Assembly (NCBI GenBank): GCA_017307505.1
Contig: JAFKEE010000055.1
Span: 1-64,000, forward strand
Length of the DNA stretch: 64,000 nucleotides
Direction: 5' to 3'
DNA from: Acidobacteriota bacterium
Lineage (GTDB): Bacteria; Acidobacteriota; Terriglobia; Bryobacterales; Bryobacteraceae
In this document: piece after piece, positions 8,965 to 17,617 of the stretch
Layout of the letters: each line of letters begins with the position of its first letter
Position numbering within the stretch: position 1 is the first letter of the stretch
Notes under the pieces: generated by a model
Databases searched by the model: none
Told to the model about the DNA's origin: nothing
Seen by the model: only the letters and a program-made list of their open reading frames with translations
Translations under genes and position numbers: made by a program

Positions 8965-9417
8965 ATGCCTGCAAAGCGAGAATCGAAATCGGCCAAGAAA
9001 TCGCGATCGCCCTCCGCGAAAGCCGGTGAGTATGTGCGCGAGGAGATCGAGCACGTTCGCAAAGGCGAACACGGCGCGCGATCGGCCAAGCAGATTATCG
9101 CCATTGGGCTTTCCAGAGCCCGTAGGGCAGGTGTCGAAGTTCCACCGCCCCCGGGCAAGAAAGCAGCGAAGGCGACCAAGCGCAAGCCGAACCCGACACG
9201 GTCGAAAGCCACACAAGAGGCTTTGGAGCGTGAAGGGACGAGCTCGGGTTCCCATGAGGCACTGTCCAGGCACGCCCGTAGCAGCGCCAAGAGCAGAGGG
9301 CCCAAGAGCCTGAGCCGCGCTGCCGCCAAAGCCGTTCGCACGAAGGGCGCCAAAGGGCGTCACCAGGCGGCGGTAAAGGCAGCCAAGACAAGAGCCCGGC
9401 GCGCCGCCAGCAAGTAA
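8965..9417 (+). CDS. DUF6496-like basic protein
   Basis: The 150-residue product is strongly basic. Its central segment GEHGARSAKQIIAIGLSRAR (about residues 34-53) matches the DUF6496 pattern of small Lys/Arg/Ala-rich proteins. The C-terminal half is an Ala-Lys-Arg-Ser repeat-like tail resembling histone H1-like or nucleoid-binding tails (KAAKATKRK, RAAAKAVRTKGAKGR, KAAKTRARRAASK). DNA or RNA binding is therefore likely but inferred. It starts 2 bases after the PRC-barrel gene and is certainly co-transcribed with it. The pairing suggests a shared stress or nucleoid role. Confidence 0.8.
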   Translation: MPAKRESKSAKKSRSPSAKAGEYVREEIEHVRKGEHGARSAKQIIAIGLSRARRAGVEVPPPPGKKAAKATKRKPNPTRSKATQEALEREGTSSGSHEALSRHARSSAKSRGPKSLSRAAAKAVRTKGAKGRHQAAVKAAKTRARRAASK

Positions 9418-9444
9418 CTCACTCCCCAGAGGAACACTCATCGA

Positions 9445-9527
9445 CGAGCGGGTGGTGAGCCGAATCAGGAGACGCCTGCCCCATTTTGGGGCGGGGCGGC
9501 CTGACCGGCCCGCCACCCGCTCGTTTT
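9445..9527 (+). terminator. Branched intrinsic terminator of the PRC-barrel/DUF6496 unit
   Basis: An 11-base perfect stem (CGAGCGGGTGG at 9445-9455 with CCACCCGCTCG at 9513-9523) is followed by TTTT at 9524-9527. Between its arms is another perfect hairpin, GCCCC at 9478-9482 and GGGGC at 9488-9492 with loop ATTTT. A further GGCC-rich fold lies at 9499-9510. The outer stem plus T-run, 28 bases after the stop codon, fits a rho-independent terminator. The internal hairpins make it an unusually elaborate one. Confidence 0.7.
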
Positions 9528-9555
9528 GTTGATGGGGAAGCTGTAACATAGCCGG

Positions 9556-9741
9556 ATGGCGCACCAGGCAGGGCTGGCGATTGAAAATGCCCAGCTCACG
9601 AACAAGGTCGCCGAGAAAGCGGTGCAGCGGCGCGAACTGAAGATTGCCAAGGACGTGCAGGCTCCGCCGCAACACGACGACATCACACTGGTGGTGCTGC
9701 GGGTGGAGGGAGAAGCCGCGGCAGGGGCGCAGCAGGGATAA
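9556..9741 (+). pseudogene. Remnant of a GAF/SpoIIE-type (PP2C) phosphatase
   Basis: The 61-residue frame joins two non-adjacent parts of a known architecture. Residues 1-35 (HQAGLAIENAQL, then RRELKIAKDVQ) are the end of a GAF domain and the linker helix that precedes a RsbU/SpoIIE phosphatase domain. Residues 36-52 (PPQHDDITLVVLRV) are the extreme C-terminal strand of that same phosphatase domain. About 200 residues carrying the catalytic Asp/metal sites are missing at the junction near 9660/9661. The protein cannot be active. It is most simply an in-frame internal deletion product of a former sigma-factor-pathway phosphatase gene. Whether it is still expressed is unknown. Confidence 0.75.
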
Positions 9742-9814
9742 TGGGGGTTGATCCCTCTCCACATTGCAGGAGGAGATTGCGCAAGAAGGGTATGGAGCGC
9801 CAAGGAGGAGCCGG

Positions 9815-10648
9815 ATGAGTGCGGCGAAATCGGCTGCCAGTGCGCGGCGTCGGGCGAAGAAGTCCTATCTGTTCGAGAAGGTGGTTGACAGCTGGGAGGA
9901 CTTCCTCCAACTGGTGTCGGCTGATCCGTTCCGGCACTGGGCTTTCCGGGGCCAGCGGGATGCCAACTGGCAGGTCTGGTCCACCGTAAGCCGCGAGTTG
10001 CGAAGCCGGCGCGTGGCCTCGCGCTACTGGACTTCGCAGGAACACCGGCTGGTCTGGATCTTCCAGAGGAAGGCCAGCGGCTTCCTCGAGAATCTCCCCG
10101 CGGTGGCCGATACTCCGCACTGGATGGCGCTGATGCAGCACCACGGCGCACCGACGCGGCTGGTGGATTTCACGTGGTCGCCCTATGTTGCGGCGTTCTT
10201 CGCGCTGGAATCGAGCGTTGATGATGCGGCCGTGTGGGCGATCAATGCTCCGCAGTTGGGCACGTTCGCCTATGGGCCGGAGTACGCGACGGCGCAACGC
10301 CCGCCCAGCCCGCAGGATGTCCTGAACAGCATTGGTGTCCGGGGGAAGGATGCGGTCGCGATCGGCGAACCCTATTTCAAGAATCGCCGTGTCATTGCCC
10401 AGTCCGGCACGTTCGCCTTCCCGTGGGATATCGAGCGTCCCATTGACGAGATTCTGGCCAGCCAGGAGGGCGTGATCGCGAAATTCGTTCTGCGCGGCAG
10501 GGCTTTGCGCAAACGCGCGCTGGGCGAACTCTACCGGATGAACATCACGAATGCCACGCTGTTCCCAGACCTGGATGGCCTGGCGCGGTCACTTGCGTTC
10601 GAGTTGGAGTACCACTACGCTTACGATCCCACAGAGGGGGAAGCTTAG
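9815..10648 (+). CDS. FRG-domain protein
   Basis: This 277-residue protein carries an FRG domain: FRGQ at residues 44-47, the hallmark QHHGAPTRLVDFT at 108-120, then WSPYVAAFFAL. The N-terminal 20 residues are basic. The C-terminal part (about 150-277) has the family's usual run through FAFPWDIERPID and a final FPDLDGLARSL. FRG proteins are soluble and widely distributed in accessory DNA; their biochemical activity is not established to my knowledge. ATG 9815 is preferred over the earlier start at 9764 because AAGGAGG (9802-9808) lies 6 bases before it. Its stop codon overlaps that of the convergent GH79 gene. Confidence 0.85.
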   Translation: MSAAKSAASARRRAKKSYLFEKVVDSWEDFLQLVSADPFRHWAFRGQRDANWQVWSTVSRELRSRRVASRYWTSQEHRLVWIFQRKASGFLENLPAVADTPHWMALMQHHGAPTRLVDFTWSPYVAAFFALESSVDDAAVWAINAPQLGTFAYGPEYATAQRPPSPQDVLNSIGVRGKDAVAIGEPYFKNRRVIAQSGTFAFPWDIERPIDEILASQEGVIAKFVLRGRALRKRALGELYRMNITNATLFPDLDGLARSLAFELEYHYAYDPTEGEA

Positions 10649-12255
10649 CGGCAGCTCGGATTCGCGGCATTCGGGAACGCCAGGAACGTGATGCTCGCCG
10701 GAGCCAGACGGATCCTGCCGGCCGGGGCCGGTTGGCCTGTCATCTCGGGCAGGGCATCGCCACTGCCGAGTTTGAGCTCCTGTCCGTTGAGATTGACTGT
10801 AGTGCCAATCAGATCCGCCGCTGAGAGTTCATAGCGGCTGGATGGCATCGGCGACAGCAGTTCGAACGCGGCGGCACGGTCTGCATTGATAGCCAGCATC
10901 GCCACTCCGCCCGGCTGGCCTCGGAGACAGTGGCTATAGAGATGGACATCGGGCGAAGGCGATTTGCCGGCTTCGAGGACGGTGGTGCCCATGAGCTTGC
11001 GCCAGGCCAGGGCGCCCCAGTAGCTGGGCCGCGGAGTCATGGTGTCCTCGTCGATGAGTGCGTAGTCGCTGGCTGCGAGAGTATTGTGGGCTACCACCTG
11101 GACTCCGCGTTTGGCGAGGGTTCCCAACTGGTTCAGATAGCGGAAGGTATCGAGGAAGCTCGCGGCCCAGGGATTGCCGCCGCAGGCGGTCTCACCGGTT
11201 TCCGTGAGCCAGAGCGGTTTGCCGGGCTCGAAGACATCGCGCAGATTGGCATAGAAGACGGCCTCTCGATCCGCGCGGGACAACCACTCCTGTGAGAGCG
11301 CCGCTTCCGGGCTCGTCTGGGGCGCACCTTTCATCCCGCCGCATCTTCTCGAGACGCCGCCGTAGAAGTGATAGGAGAAGCCATCGACACCGCGGCCGGT
11401 GGCCTGAAGAATGTCCTTCGTGCTGAGGCCGGAGAAACCGGTAGCCGCGAGCGCTCCTTCTCCCACCGAACCGGGTCCCAGGATGAGCATGTCCGGCAGC
11501 GCCTCCCGGGCGAACGCTTTGAAGACAGCGAAGTCGCGGCCATAGGCCGCCGCGTCGTAGCCCTTCGGAGCTCCGCCCATGGCGGCGAAATTGGGCTCGT
11601 TGAACAGCTCGGCTGCGGCGATGACGCCCCCCGAGGCTTTGGTGAAGGCGGCGAGTCTGCGTGCCTGCTCAGAGGTCCACACTCCGTGGTTGTCGCGCAC
11701 GCCATCGCTGACGGCGAACGAGGTGATGAGCCGGGCATCTGTGGCGCGGGCGAAATCTATTACTCCTCGCCATTGCTGACGGGTGAGAACGCCGCCAAAG
11801 CCCGCGGGCGGCGTGGCCGGGGCAGGGGAGTCTGCGTCATGGAAGTAGGTGGAATTGGCCCAGGTGCCGCTGACCCGGACGTAGGACGGGCCGAGCGCCG
11901 CCGCCAGCTTCCGCAACCTGGGGGTGGATAGGTCGAGAGGCTGCCGCATGCGGAACGCATTGGGGTCGAGTCCGGGGACTGAAGGCGCTGCCGCGGCTGA
12001 TTCCGCCGGCGCACTGGTGGGTTTGCGGTAGGGCGCCCAGAAGCGTCCTCCGGTCACCTCCACCATCTCCACATTGAAGGACTGGAAGCGTTCGTCGACT
12101 GACCCTATGCGCTGCATCTTCGCGGGAGCGATGGCGATTGGATCCGCTGCTGGTAAGGGCAACGTTGAAATCACCAGCGCCCAAAAAGCCCATTTCGCGT
12201 GCCGCCAAATGGTGCCGCGTGCAACATCTACTGCGCTATGCACAATTTCCTCCAA
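10645..12255 (-). CDS. Secreted GH79-like glycosidase (heparanase / beta-glucuronidase type)
   Basis: The 536-residue protein has a Sec leader ending near residue 36 (ALVISTLPLPAA) and a TIM-barrel glycoside hydrolase. The acid/base candidate is Glu220 in ELFNEPNF. The nucleophile candidate is Glu355 in TETGETACGG. The following stretch (VVAHNTLAASDYALID, then PRPSYWGALAWRKLMG) mirrors heparanase-type enzymes, including the C-terminal beta-sandwich. GH79 members remove glucuronic acid or 4-O-methyl-glucuronic acid from glycans. The exact substrate is not visible. It is the last gene of a three-gene minus-strand unit (GH3, carboxylesterase, GH79), 22 bases after the esterase, so it is likely controlled from the element at 16255-16281. 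Confidence 0.82.
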   Translation of the reverse strand: MEEIVHSAVDVARGTIWRHAKWAFWALVISTLPLPAADPIAIAPAKMQRIGSVDERFQSFNVEMVEVTGGRFWAPYRKPTSAPAESAAAAPSVPGLDPNAFRMRQPLDLSTPRLRKLAAALGPSYVRVSGTWANSTYFHDADSPAPATPPAGFGGVLTRQQWRGVIDFARATDARLITSFAVSDGVRDNHGVWTSEQARRLAAFTKASGGVIAAAELFNEPNFAAMGGAPKGYDAAAYGRDFAVFKAFAREALPDMLILGPGSVGEGALAATGFSGLSTKDILQATGRGVDGFSYHFYGGVSRRCGGMKGAPQTSPEAALSQEWLSRADREAVFYANLRDVFEPGKPLWLTETGETACGGNPWAASFLDTFRYLNQLGTLAKRGVQVVAHNTLAASDYALIDEDTMTPRPSYWGALAWRKLMGTTVLEAGKSPSPDVHLYSHCLRGQPGGVAMLAINADRAAAFELLSPMPSSRYELSAADLIGTTVNLNGQELKLGSGDALPEMTGQPAPAGRIRLAPASITFLAFPNAANPSCR

Positions 12256-12277
12256 GTCTGAAGCCGCCGGCTGGCGT

Positions 12278-13837
12278 TTACTTCTTTTGCTGGGAGAGAC
12301 GCTCGATCAAATCGAGACGGGTCTTCAGAGGATCCGGTTTAGCCATCGGACCACCGATGGCGAAGTCCATCAACTGATCCGAATCCGGCTTGTAGGCGGG
12401 CCATTCCGGGAGTCCGGCACCATTGGGGTTACCTGTCTTGGCGAAGTTCACCCAATAGGTATTCGCCGCGCGAGCGATGGCCTGATCGGCGGGCGTCAGG
12501 TCCTTGCCGTAGCGGGCAGCGACGGTGTCGAACACAAAGGGGATTTCGGTGGCGTGCGGGGCGCCGCGCTTCCATTGGTTGCGCATCGACTCCGCCACAT
12601 AGGAGAAGCGGAATTCATAGGCCTTCTGGCCCGTCTGAACCAGCGACCGGACGGTGTAACGGGCGGGTTCTACCATCATCTGGTCGGCCGCCATCGAGAC
12701 GCCGACTTCCATCACTTTGCCCGTGCCATCCGGATCGTAGGCCGCTTTGGCCTTGGCACTGTCCGCGCCGAAGGGAGCGAAGAGGGCTTCCATGGTGCGC
12801 CCGCGAGGGAAGCCGATATCGGCACTGTTGGCGCCGGCCATGATGGGGATCTTCGCACCCCGGCCGCCCTCGTAGGCCGCGCCGGGCGACTCGACCACCA
12901 CTTTACCGTCGATCATGGGTCCCGCATAGGTAGGTGTGCCCATGGAGGCCATGTTCAGGCCCGCGACGATAGCATCGGCGGGGAGTTTCCGCAGTGCGGC
13001 CAGCGCGGCTGCGTCGCTGCCCTCAATGCCCGCGCTCTTGGCAAAGGCGAGGCCGACCGATTCGCCGGAGGGCATGCCGGTGGGTCCCTGGCGATCGACA
13101 TAGCGATCCCCCATCAGGGAGGAGCGGCCACCGCCGGATTCGATGACGGCCTTGTGAATCAGGCCCGCGGCGAGCGGCGACGTCATCATGGTGAGAACGG
13201 AGCCGCCTCCGGCCGACTCGCCGAAGAGAGTGACGTTGCCGGGATCACCACCGAAGGCGGCGGCGTTCCGGCGGACCCACTTCAGTGCGGCGATCTGGTC
13301 CATGTAGCCGTAGTTGCCCAGCGGCTCGTTGGGATTCTCCTTGCTCAACGCGGGGTGCGCAAAGAAGCCGAACCGGCCCAGGCGGTAGTTGAAGCTGATG
13401 AAGACCACCCCCTGCTTTGCGAATTGGGAGCCGTCGTAGACAGCAGGGGAACTGCCGCCATTCACAAACCCGCCGCCGTAGATCCAGACCATGACGGGCA
13501 TCTTCTTTGCAGCCGGTTTCTCGGGCCGCCACACATTCACGTACAAGCAGTCTTCGGCGGGCGTGACGCCTAACGGCGCAGCGTCCCCCGGGAAAGGCTT
13601 CTGCATGCAGTCGGCGCCGTACTCCACGGCGGGCCGGACTCCCGTCCAGCTCCTGGCCGGTTGGGGCGCACGCCAACGGAGATCGCCGACCGGCGGCGCG
13701 GCAAAGGGAATGCCCTTGAAGGAGGCGACGCCGTCTTTGACCGCACCTTTCAGCCGGCCTGTGTCGACCTTGACTTCGTCGGACGCGGCGAATGCGGCCG
13801 TCGAGGCCAGCAGAGAAATAACAAGCAGTGAACGCAT
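12278..13837 (-). CDS. Secreted type-B carboxylesterase
   Basis: The 519-residue alpha/beta hydrolase has a clear signal peptide (MRSLLVISLLASTAAFAA). Conserved landmarks of the COesterase family follow: GIPFAAPPVGDLRW, EDCLYVNVWRP, oxyanion loop YGGGFVNGG, and the nucleophile elbow GESAGG with Ser208. Family members hydrolyse carboxylic esters, including phenolic, para-nitrobenzyl or acyl-sugar esters. The specificity is unknown. It lies 38 bases after the GH3 gene and 22 bases before GH79 on the same strand. Together the three would remove glycosyl and acyl groups from an extracellular substrate. Confidence 0.9.
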   Translation of the reverse strand: MRSLLVISLLASTAAFAASDEVKVDTGRLKGAVKDGVASFKGIPFAAPPVGDLRWRAPQPARSWTGVRPAVEYGADCMQKPFPGDAAPLGVTPAEDCLYVNVWRPEKPAAKKMPVMVWIYGGGFVNGGSSPAVYDGSQFAKQGVVFISFNYRLGRFGFFAHPALSKENPNEPLGNYGYMDQIAALKWVRRNAAAFGGDPGNVTLFGESAGGGSVLTMMTSPLAAGLIHKAVIESGGGRSSLMGDRYVDRQGPTGMPSGESVGLAFAKSAGIEGSDAAALAALRKLPADAIVAGLNMASMGTPTYAGPMIDGKVVVESPGAAYEGGRGAKIPIMAGANSADIGFPRGRTMEALFAPFGADSAKAKAAYDPDGTGKVMEVGVSMAADQMMVEPARYTVRSLVQTGQKAYEFRFSYVAESMRNQWKRGAPHATEIPFVFDTVAARYGKDLTPADQAIARAANTYWVNFAKTGNPNGAGLPEWPAYKPDSDQLMDFAIGGPMAKPDPLKTRLDLIERLSQQKK

Positions 13838-13875
13838 CTTCGGAATACCTTTCCAGGGATCTGCAGATCGAGGGA

Positions 13876-16155
13876 CTACGGCTGAATCGTGAACTCGGTG
13901 TGCAAGGTGGCGGAGGCGTCCTGACCCACCCAGACGTCGAAGCTTTCGGCGTCCAGCACCCAGCCTTTGGAAGCGGAGTTCCAGTAGCTGAGTTCGGATT
14001 TGCCGAGCGAAAAGCGGACGGTCTTCTTCTCGCCCGGTTTCAGGGAGACCTTTTCAAAGCCCTTCAGTTCACGCACGGGCCGCGAAGCGCCGCCGGCGCG
14101 CTGGTGGATGTAGAGCTGAACCACTTCCGTGCCTGCCCGCGAGCCCGTGTTCTCGACGTCCGCGGAGACTTCCACCGGCGAGCCGGACTTCACCTGGGCG
14201 CTGGCGAGCTTCAGGTTGGACACGGTGAAGTTCGTATAGCTTAAGCCGTGGCCGAACGGATAGAGAGGAGCGCCGGTCTGGTCCCAGTAGCGGGAGGAGA
14301 AGCCCCGGCTGCCTTCGGGCTGGTGAGTCAGGTTGTGGGCATAGTAGATGGGAATCTGGCCGACATTGCGCGGCCAGGTGATGGGCAGTTTGCCGCTGGG
14401 ATTGGCGTCGCCGAAGAGCAGATCGGCAATGCCGTTGCCACCTTCGTTGCCGGGATGCCAGGCTTCCAGGATGGCCGGGATGTGCGTCGATGCCCAGGTG
14501 AGGTTCAGCGGGCGGCCATTGATCAGGACCAGTGCCACGGGTTTCCCGGTGGCGGCAATGGCCTGCATGAGTTCCTGCTGCCGGCCGGGCAGGTCGAGCG
14601 AGGCCTGCGAGGCGAGTTCGCCGCTCATCAGCGCGGCTTCTCCCATGACGAGGACGACCATGTCTGAACGCTTCGCCAGCTCGACCGCTTTGGTGAACTC
14701 CTGCTGCGACTGCGCCTCCGTCCAGGGTTCCACTTTCTTCATGCCGAGGAGGTCCTCGAACATGGAGCGGTACTGTTTGGCGATCTGCACACCCTCGGCG
14801 TGCTCCACGCGTGCGCCGGATCCCAGTTTGTTGCGGATGCCCTGGAGCACCGTCACCGTGGTGCTGGTATCCACGTCGAACCCGCTCCACATGGTCAGCA
14901 TGTCGCGCCTGGCGTCGGCCAAAGGACCGATGACGGCGATGGACTTTCCGGCATCCTTGGCCAGCGGGAGCAGGCCGCCCTCGTTTCGCAACAGGACCGC
15001 GGTGCGCTGCGCGGCCTCTCGCGCAAGCGGCAAATACTCCGGCGCGCCGATGACCGACTTCGATCTTGCCTCGTCGACGTAGGGATGTTCGAACAGGCCG
15101 AGTTGGTATTTCGCCGCCAGGATGGGCCGCACCGCGTTCTCGATTTGAGCTTCGGAGATCCTGCCTGCCTTCACCAGCGCGAGCAGGTTCTCGTTGTAGG
15201 TCCCGCTGGCCATGTCCATGTCGACGCCGGCGGTGAACGCGCGGAAGGCTGCGTCTTTGCGGTCGCGGGCGAAGCCATGCGTCACGAGGTCGCCGATGGA
15301 GTTGGCGTCGCTTACGACGAAGCCCTGGAACTTCCAGGTCTTTCGCAGCACGTCCTGCAGCAGGAACGAGTTGCCGGTGGCCGGAACATCGTTGAGATCC
15401 ATGTAGGCGCTCATGAAGGTGGAGACACCGGCGTCGAGGGCCGCGCGGAAGGGCGGGAAGTAGACGTTCCAGAGCTCGGAATCGGAGATGTAGGACGAAT
15501 CATAGTCACGGCCGCCATCGGCAGCGCCGTAGCCGGCGAAGTGCTTGGCACAGGCCAGGATGTGCTCGGGGCTGCTGAGGTCGTTCCCCTGGAAGCCGCG
15601 AACCTGGGCCCGGGCGACCATGGCTCCGAGGACCGGGTCCTCGCCGGCGCCTTCAATCATGCGACCCCAGCGGGGATCGCGAGCGATATCCAGCATGGGC
15701 GCAAAGGTCCAGGTGATGCCCGCGGCGCGCGCTTCTTTGGCTGCCACGCCGTGGACCCGTTCAATCAGTGCTCCATCCCACGAAGCGGCCAAGGCCAGGG
15801 GCATCGGGAATACGGTCTTAAAGCCGTGAATGACGTCGAGGCCGAAGATGAGCGGGATGCGGAGGCGGGTCTCCTCCATGGCCACCTTTTGCAGCCGGTT
15901 GATATCCGCTGGTTTCGAGATCCAGAGGATCGACCCGGCCTGTCCCTTGCGGATTGCGTCCTCGGGCTTGGGGGAGCCGGGAATGAAGGCAACACCGCCG
16001 ATCTGGGCGAGTTGGCCGATTTTCTCCTCCAGCGTCATCCGGCCGAGGAGTGCATTCGCCTTGGCCGTGAAATTGGCCGTGCCGGCGGGTTGCGCCTGCG
16101 CCGTGCCGGCCAGGCACGCTGCCGTGAGGGCGATTCCTGCGATGAGGTACTTCAT
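13876..16155 (-). CDS. bglX: Periplasmic beta-glucosidase, GH3 (BglX-like)
   Basis: The 759-residue enzyme matches BglX length and architecture. It has a signal peptide (MKYLIAGIALTAACLAGTAQA), the GH3 N-terminal barrel with GLDVIHGFKTVFP, and the nucleophile Asp283 in FVVSDANS (family SDH/SDx position). The GH3 C-terminal sandwich and a C-terminal fibronectin-III-like domain (VENTGSRAGTEVVQLYI) follow. It hydrolyses terminal beta-glucosides or related residues. ATG 16155 is chosen over an upstream in-frame codon because it begins the signal peptide and has a GGAG 8 bases ahead. It leads the GH3-esterase-GH79 unit, and the LysR-type element at 16255-16281 lies 99 bases upstream. Confidence 0.93.
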   Translation of the reverse strand: MKYLIAGIALTAACLAGTAQAQPAGTANFTAKANALLGRMTLEEKIGQLAQIGGVAFIPGSPKPEDAIRKGQAGSILWISKPADINRLQKVAMEETRLRIPLIFGLDVIHGFKTVFPMPLALAASWDGALIERVHGVAAKEARAAGITWTFAPMLDIARDPRWGRMIEGAGEDPVLGAMVARAQVRGFQGNDLSSPEHILACAKHFAGYGAADGGRDYDSSYISDSELWNVYFPPFRAALDAGVSTFMSAYMDLNDVPATGNSFLLQDVLRKTWKFQGFVVSDANSIGDLVTHGFARDRKDAAFRAFTAGVDMDMASGTYNENLLALVKAGRISEAQIENAVRPILAAKYQLGLFEHPYVDEARSKSVIGAPEYLPLAREAAQRTAVLLRNEGGLLPLAKDAGKSIAVIGPLADARRDMLTMWSGFDVDTSTTVTVLQGIRNKLGSGARVEHAEGVQIAKQYRSMFEDLLGMKKVEPWTEAQSQQEFTKAVELAKRSDMVVLVMGEAALMSGELASQASLDLPGRQQELMQAIAATGKPVALVLINGRPLNLTWASTHIPAILEAWHPGNEGGNGIADLLFGDANPSGKLPITWPRNVGQIPIYYAHNLTHQPEGSRGFSSRYWDQTGAPLYPFGHGLSYTNFTVSNLKLASAQVKSGSPVEVSADVENTGSRAGTEVVQLYIHQRAGGASRPVRELKGFEKVSLKPGEKKTVRFSLGKSELSYWNSASKGWVLDAESFDVWVGQDASATLHTEFTIQP

Positions 16156-16254
16156 AGAACTGCTCCAGATCAAGGTTGAGCCGGCTGTGCCGGCGGTGGG
16201 GCCGGGCTGCGCCCGCATGCGCGTTCCGATAATACTCTCCGGCGGTTAGTCCGG

Positions 16255-16281
16255 CAATTGAATCAATCGAATAATAGTAAT
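16255..16281 (-). promoter_or_regulatory. LysR-type regulon element, copy 3 (before bglX unit)
   Basis: Read on the minus strand this is ATTACT-N15-CAATTG, with the 3' part ATTCAATTG. It shares 20 of 27 positions with copies at 20652-20678 and 21645-21671, with exactly the same spacing. It contains ATT-N11-ATT, which satisfies the LysR T-N11-A rule. It points toward the GH3 gene on the same strand, and the surrounding DNA (16255-16300) is strikingly AT-rich, as expected of a promoter region. Confidence 0.75.
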
Positions 16282-16318
16282 AATCTGCGCGGAATAATCC
16301 CCCGAAGCCGGCGGCGAT

Positions 16319-17617
16319 TCACAGGGGAAAGACTCCTAACGCGACACAGGCAATCGTCATCAAAACCGACGCGCCCAAGAGTAGCGGCGCCGTGAAGCGC
16401 TGGTGCTCCGCCAGATCCACTTCGGCCAGGCCGACGATGAGGAACGTGGCCGGCGTGAGTGGGCTGACGGGGAATCCGGTGGTCATCTGCCCCAATAGGG
16501 CGGCCTGGGCGACATGGACCGGAGCCACGCCCAGCATCCTGCCGGCATCGGCGATGACAGGCATCACCCCGAAGTAGAACGAATCCGGATCGAAGAGCAG
16601 GCTCAAGGGCATGGAAAGGATGCCGAGTACCGCCGGGATATGCCGGGCCATCCCGGGCGTGACCAGCCCGACCGAGACCTTCGCCATTGCCGAGAGCATG
16701 CCCGATTCCTTCAGAATGCCCGTGAACACGCCCGCCGCGAACAGAATCCCGGCCATCATGAAAGCGGTTTTCGCGTGTGCTTCCACGCGGGAGCGTTGGG
16801 CTTCGATGCCCGGGTAGTTCAGCACCAGGGCAAGCGAGGCTCCAAGCATGAAGACCACGACAGGCGGCAGCGCGCCGCTAATCATGGTTCCGATCAGGCT
16901 GAGGGTCAGGCCCGCGTTGAGCCAGACTTTTCCGGGTCTGCGAAGCGCCTGTTCCTCCACGGAGAGTTCGCGGCGGAGGACGATGACAGAGGCGACGGTC
17001 GAGTCGATGCGCAGGCGGCGCTCTTCCCGGACTCCCAGGATCCAGGCGACCACGAAGACATAGAGGAGGCCGATGGCCTGGACGGGGATCAGTGGATTGA
17101 AGAGATCCGTGACCGGAACCTGCAGGGCCGCCGAGGCGCGCAAGGTGGGTCCGGTCCAGGGCAGGAAGTTGACTCCGGCGGCCAACGAGGCCGCGCAGGC
17201 GAGAATCCGCAGGTCGATGCCGACTCGTTTGTAGAGAGGAAGCATGACGGGGATCGTGACGAGGAACGTCACGGCGCCGGAGCCATCCAGGTGCACCAGC
17301 AGGGCGAGCAATGCCGTGCCCGGGACGATCAGAGACGGCCTGCTCCCAACCGTCTGCAGGATGCGGTCGATGACCGGATCGATCATTCCGGCGTCCGTCA
17401 TGATGCCGAAATAGAGAATCGCGAACAGGAACATACCGGCGACAGGCGCAACGTTCTGGATGCCCTTCAGGATGAAGGGGCCGGTCTGCAGGCCAAATCC
17501 GTTCAGCAGCGCCGCGGCCACCGGGACAAGAATCAATGCCACCAGGGGCGACATGCGCCTGCTGATAATGAGCGCGAGCAGAACGAGGATGGTGAGCAGA
17601 CCGGACAAGGCAAGCAT
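16319..17617 (-). CDS. CitMHS-family organic-acid (citrate-type) transporter
   Basis: This 432-residue inner-membrane protein is almost entirely hydrophobic with about 12 predicted helices. It begins [17 protein letters not shown] and contains the family-typical [14 protein letters not shown] and [15 protein letters not shown] segments, then [13 protein letters not shown]. CitMHS members import metal-complexed citrate or related di/tricarboxylates using protons. Its ATG overlaps the CoA-transferase stop (TGATG, one shared base), so the two are translationally coupled. In this operon it would bring in the acid that the CoA-transferase activates. The actual acid is unknown. Confidence 0.85.
   Translation of the reverse strand: MLALSGLLTILVLLALIISRRMSPLVALILVPVAAALLNGFGLQTGPFILKGIQNVAPVAGMFLFAILYFGIMTDAGMIDPVIDRILQTVGSRPSLIVPGTALLALLVHLDGSGAVTFLVTIPVMLPLYKRVGIDLRILACAASLAAGVNFLPWTGPTLRASAALQVPVTDLFNPLIPVQAIGLLYVFVVAWILGVREERRLRIDSTVASVIVLRRELSVEEQALRRPGKVWLNAGLTLSLIGTMISGALPPVVVFMLGASLALVLNYPGIEAQRSRVEAHAKTAFMMAGILFAAGVFTGILKESGMLSAMAKVSVGLVTPGMARHIPAVLGILSMPLSLLFDPDSFYFGVMPVIADAGRMLGVAPVHVAQAALLGQMTTGFPVSPLTPATFLIVGLAEVDLAEHQRFTAPLLLGASVLMTIACVALGVFPL

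Noticed and set aside
12074-13573. 499-codon plus-strand frame
   Set aside because: It is antisense to the carboxylesterase and GH79 genes, which have signal peptides and catalytic motifs. The translation has no recognisable domain.
14800-16179. 459-codon plus-strand frame
   Set aside because: It is antisense to the GH3 gene and rich in His, Gly and Arg; a shadow frame.
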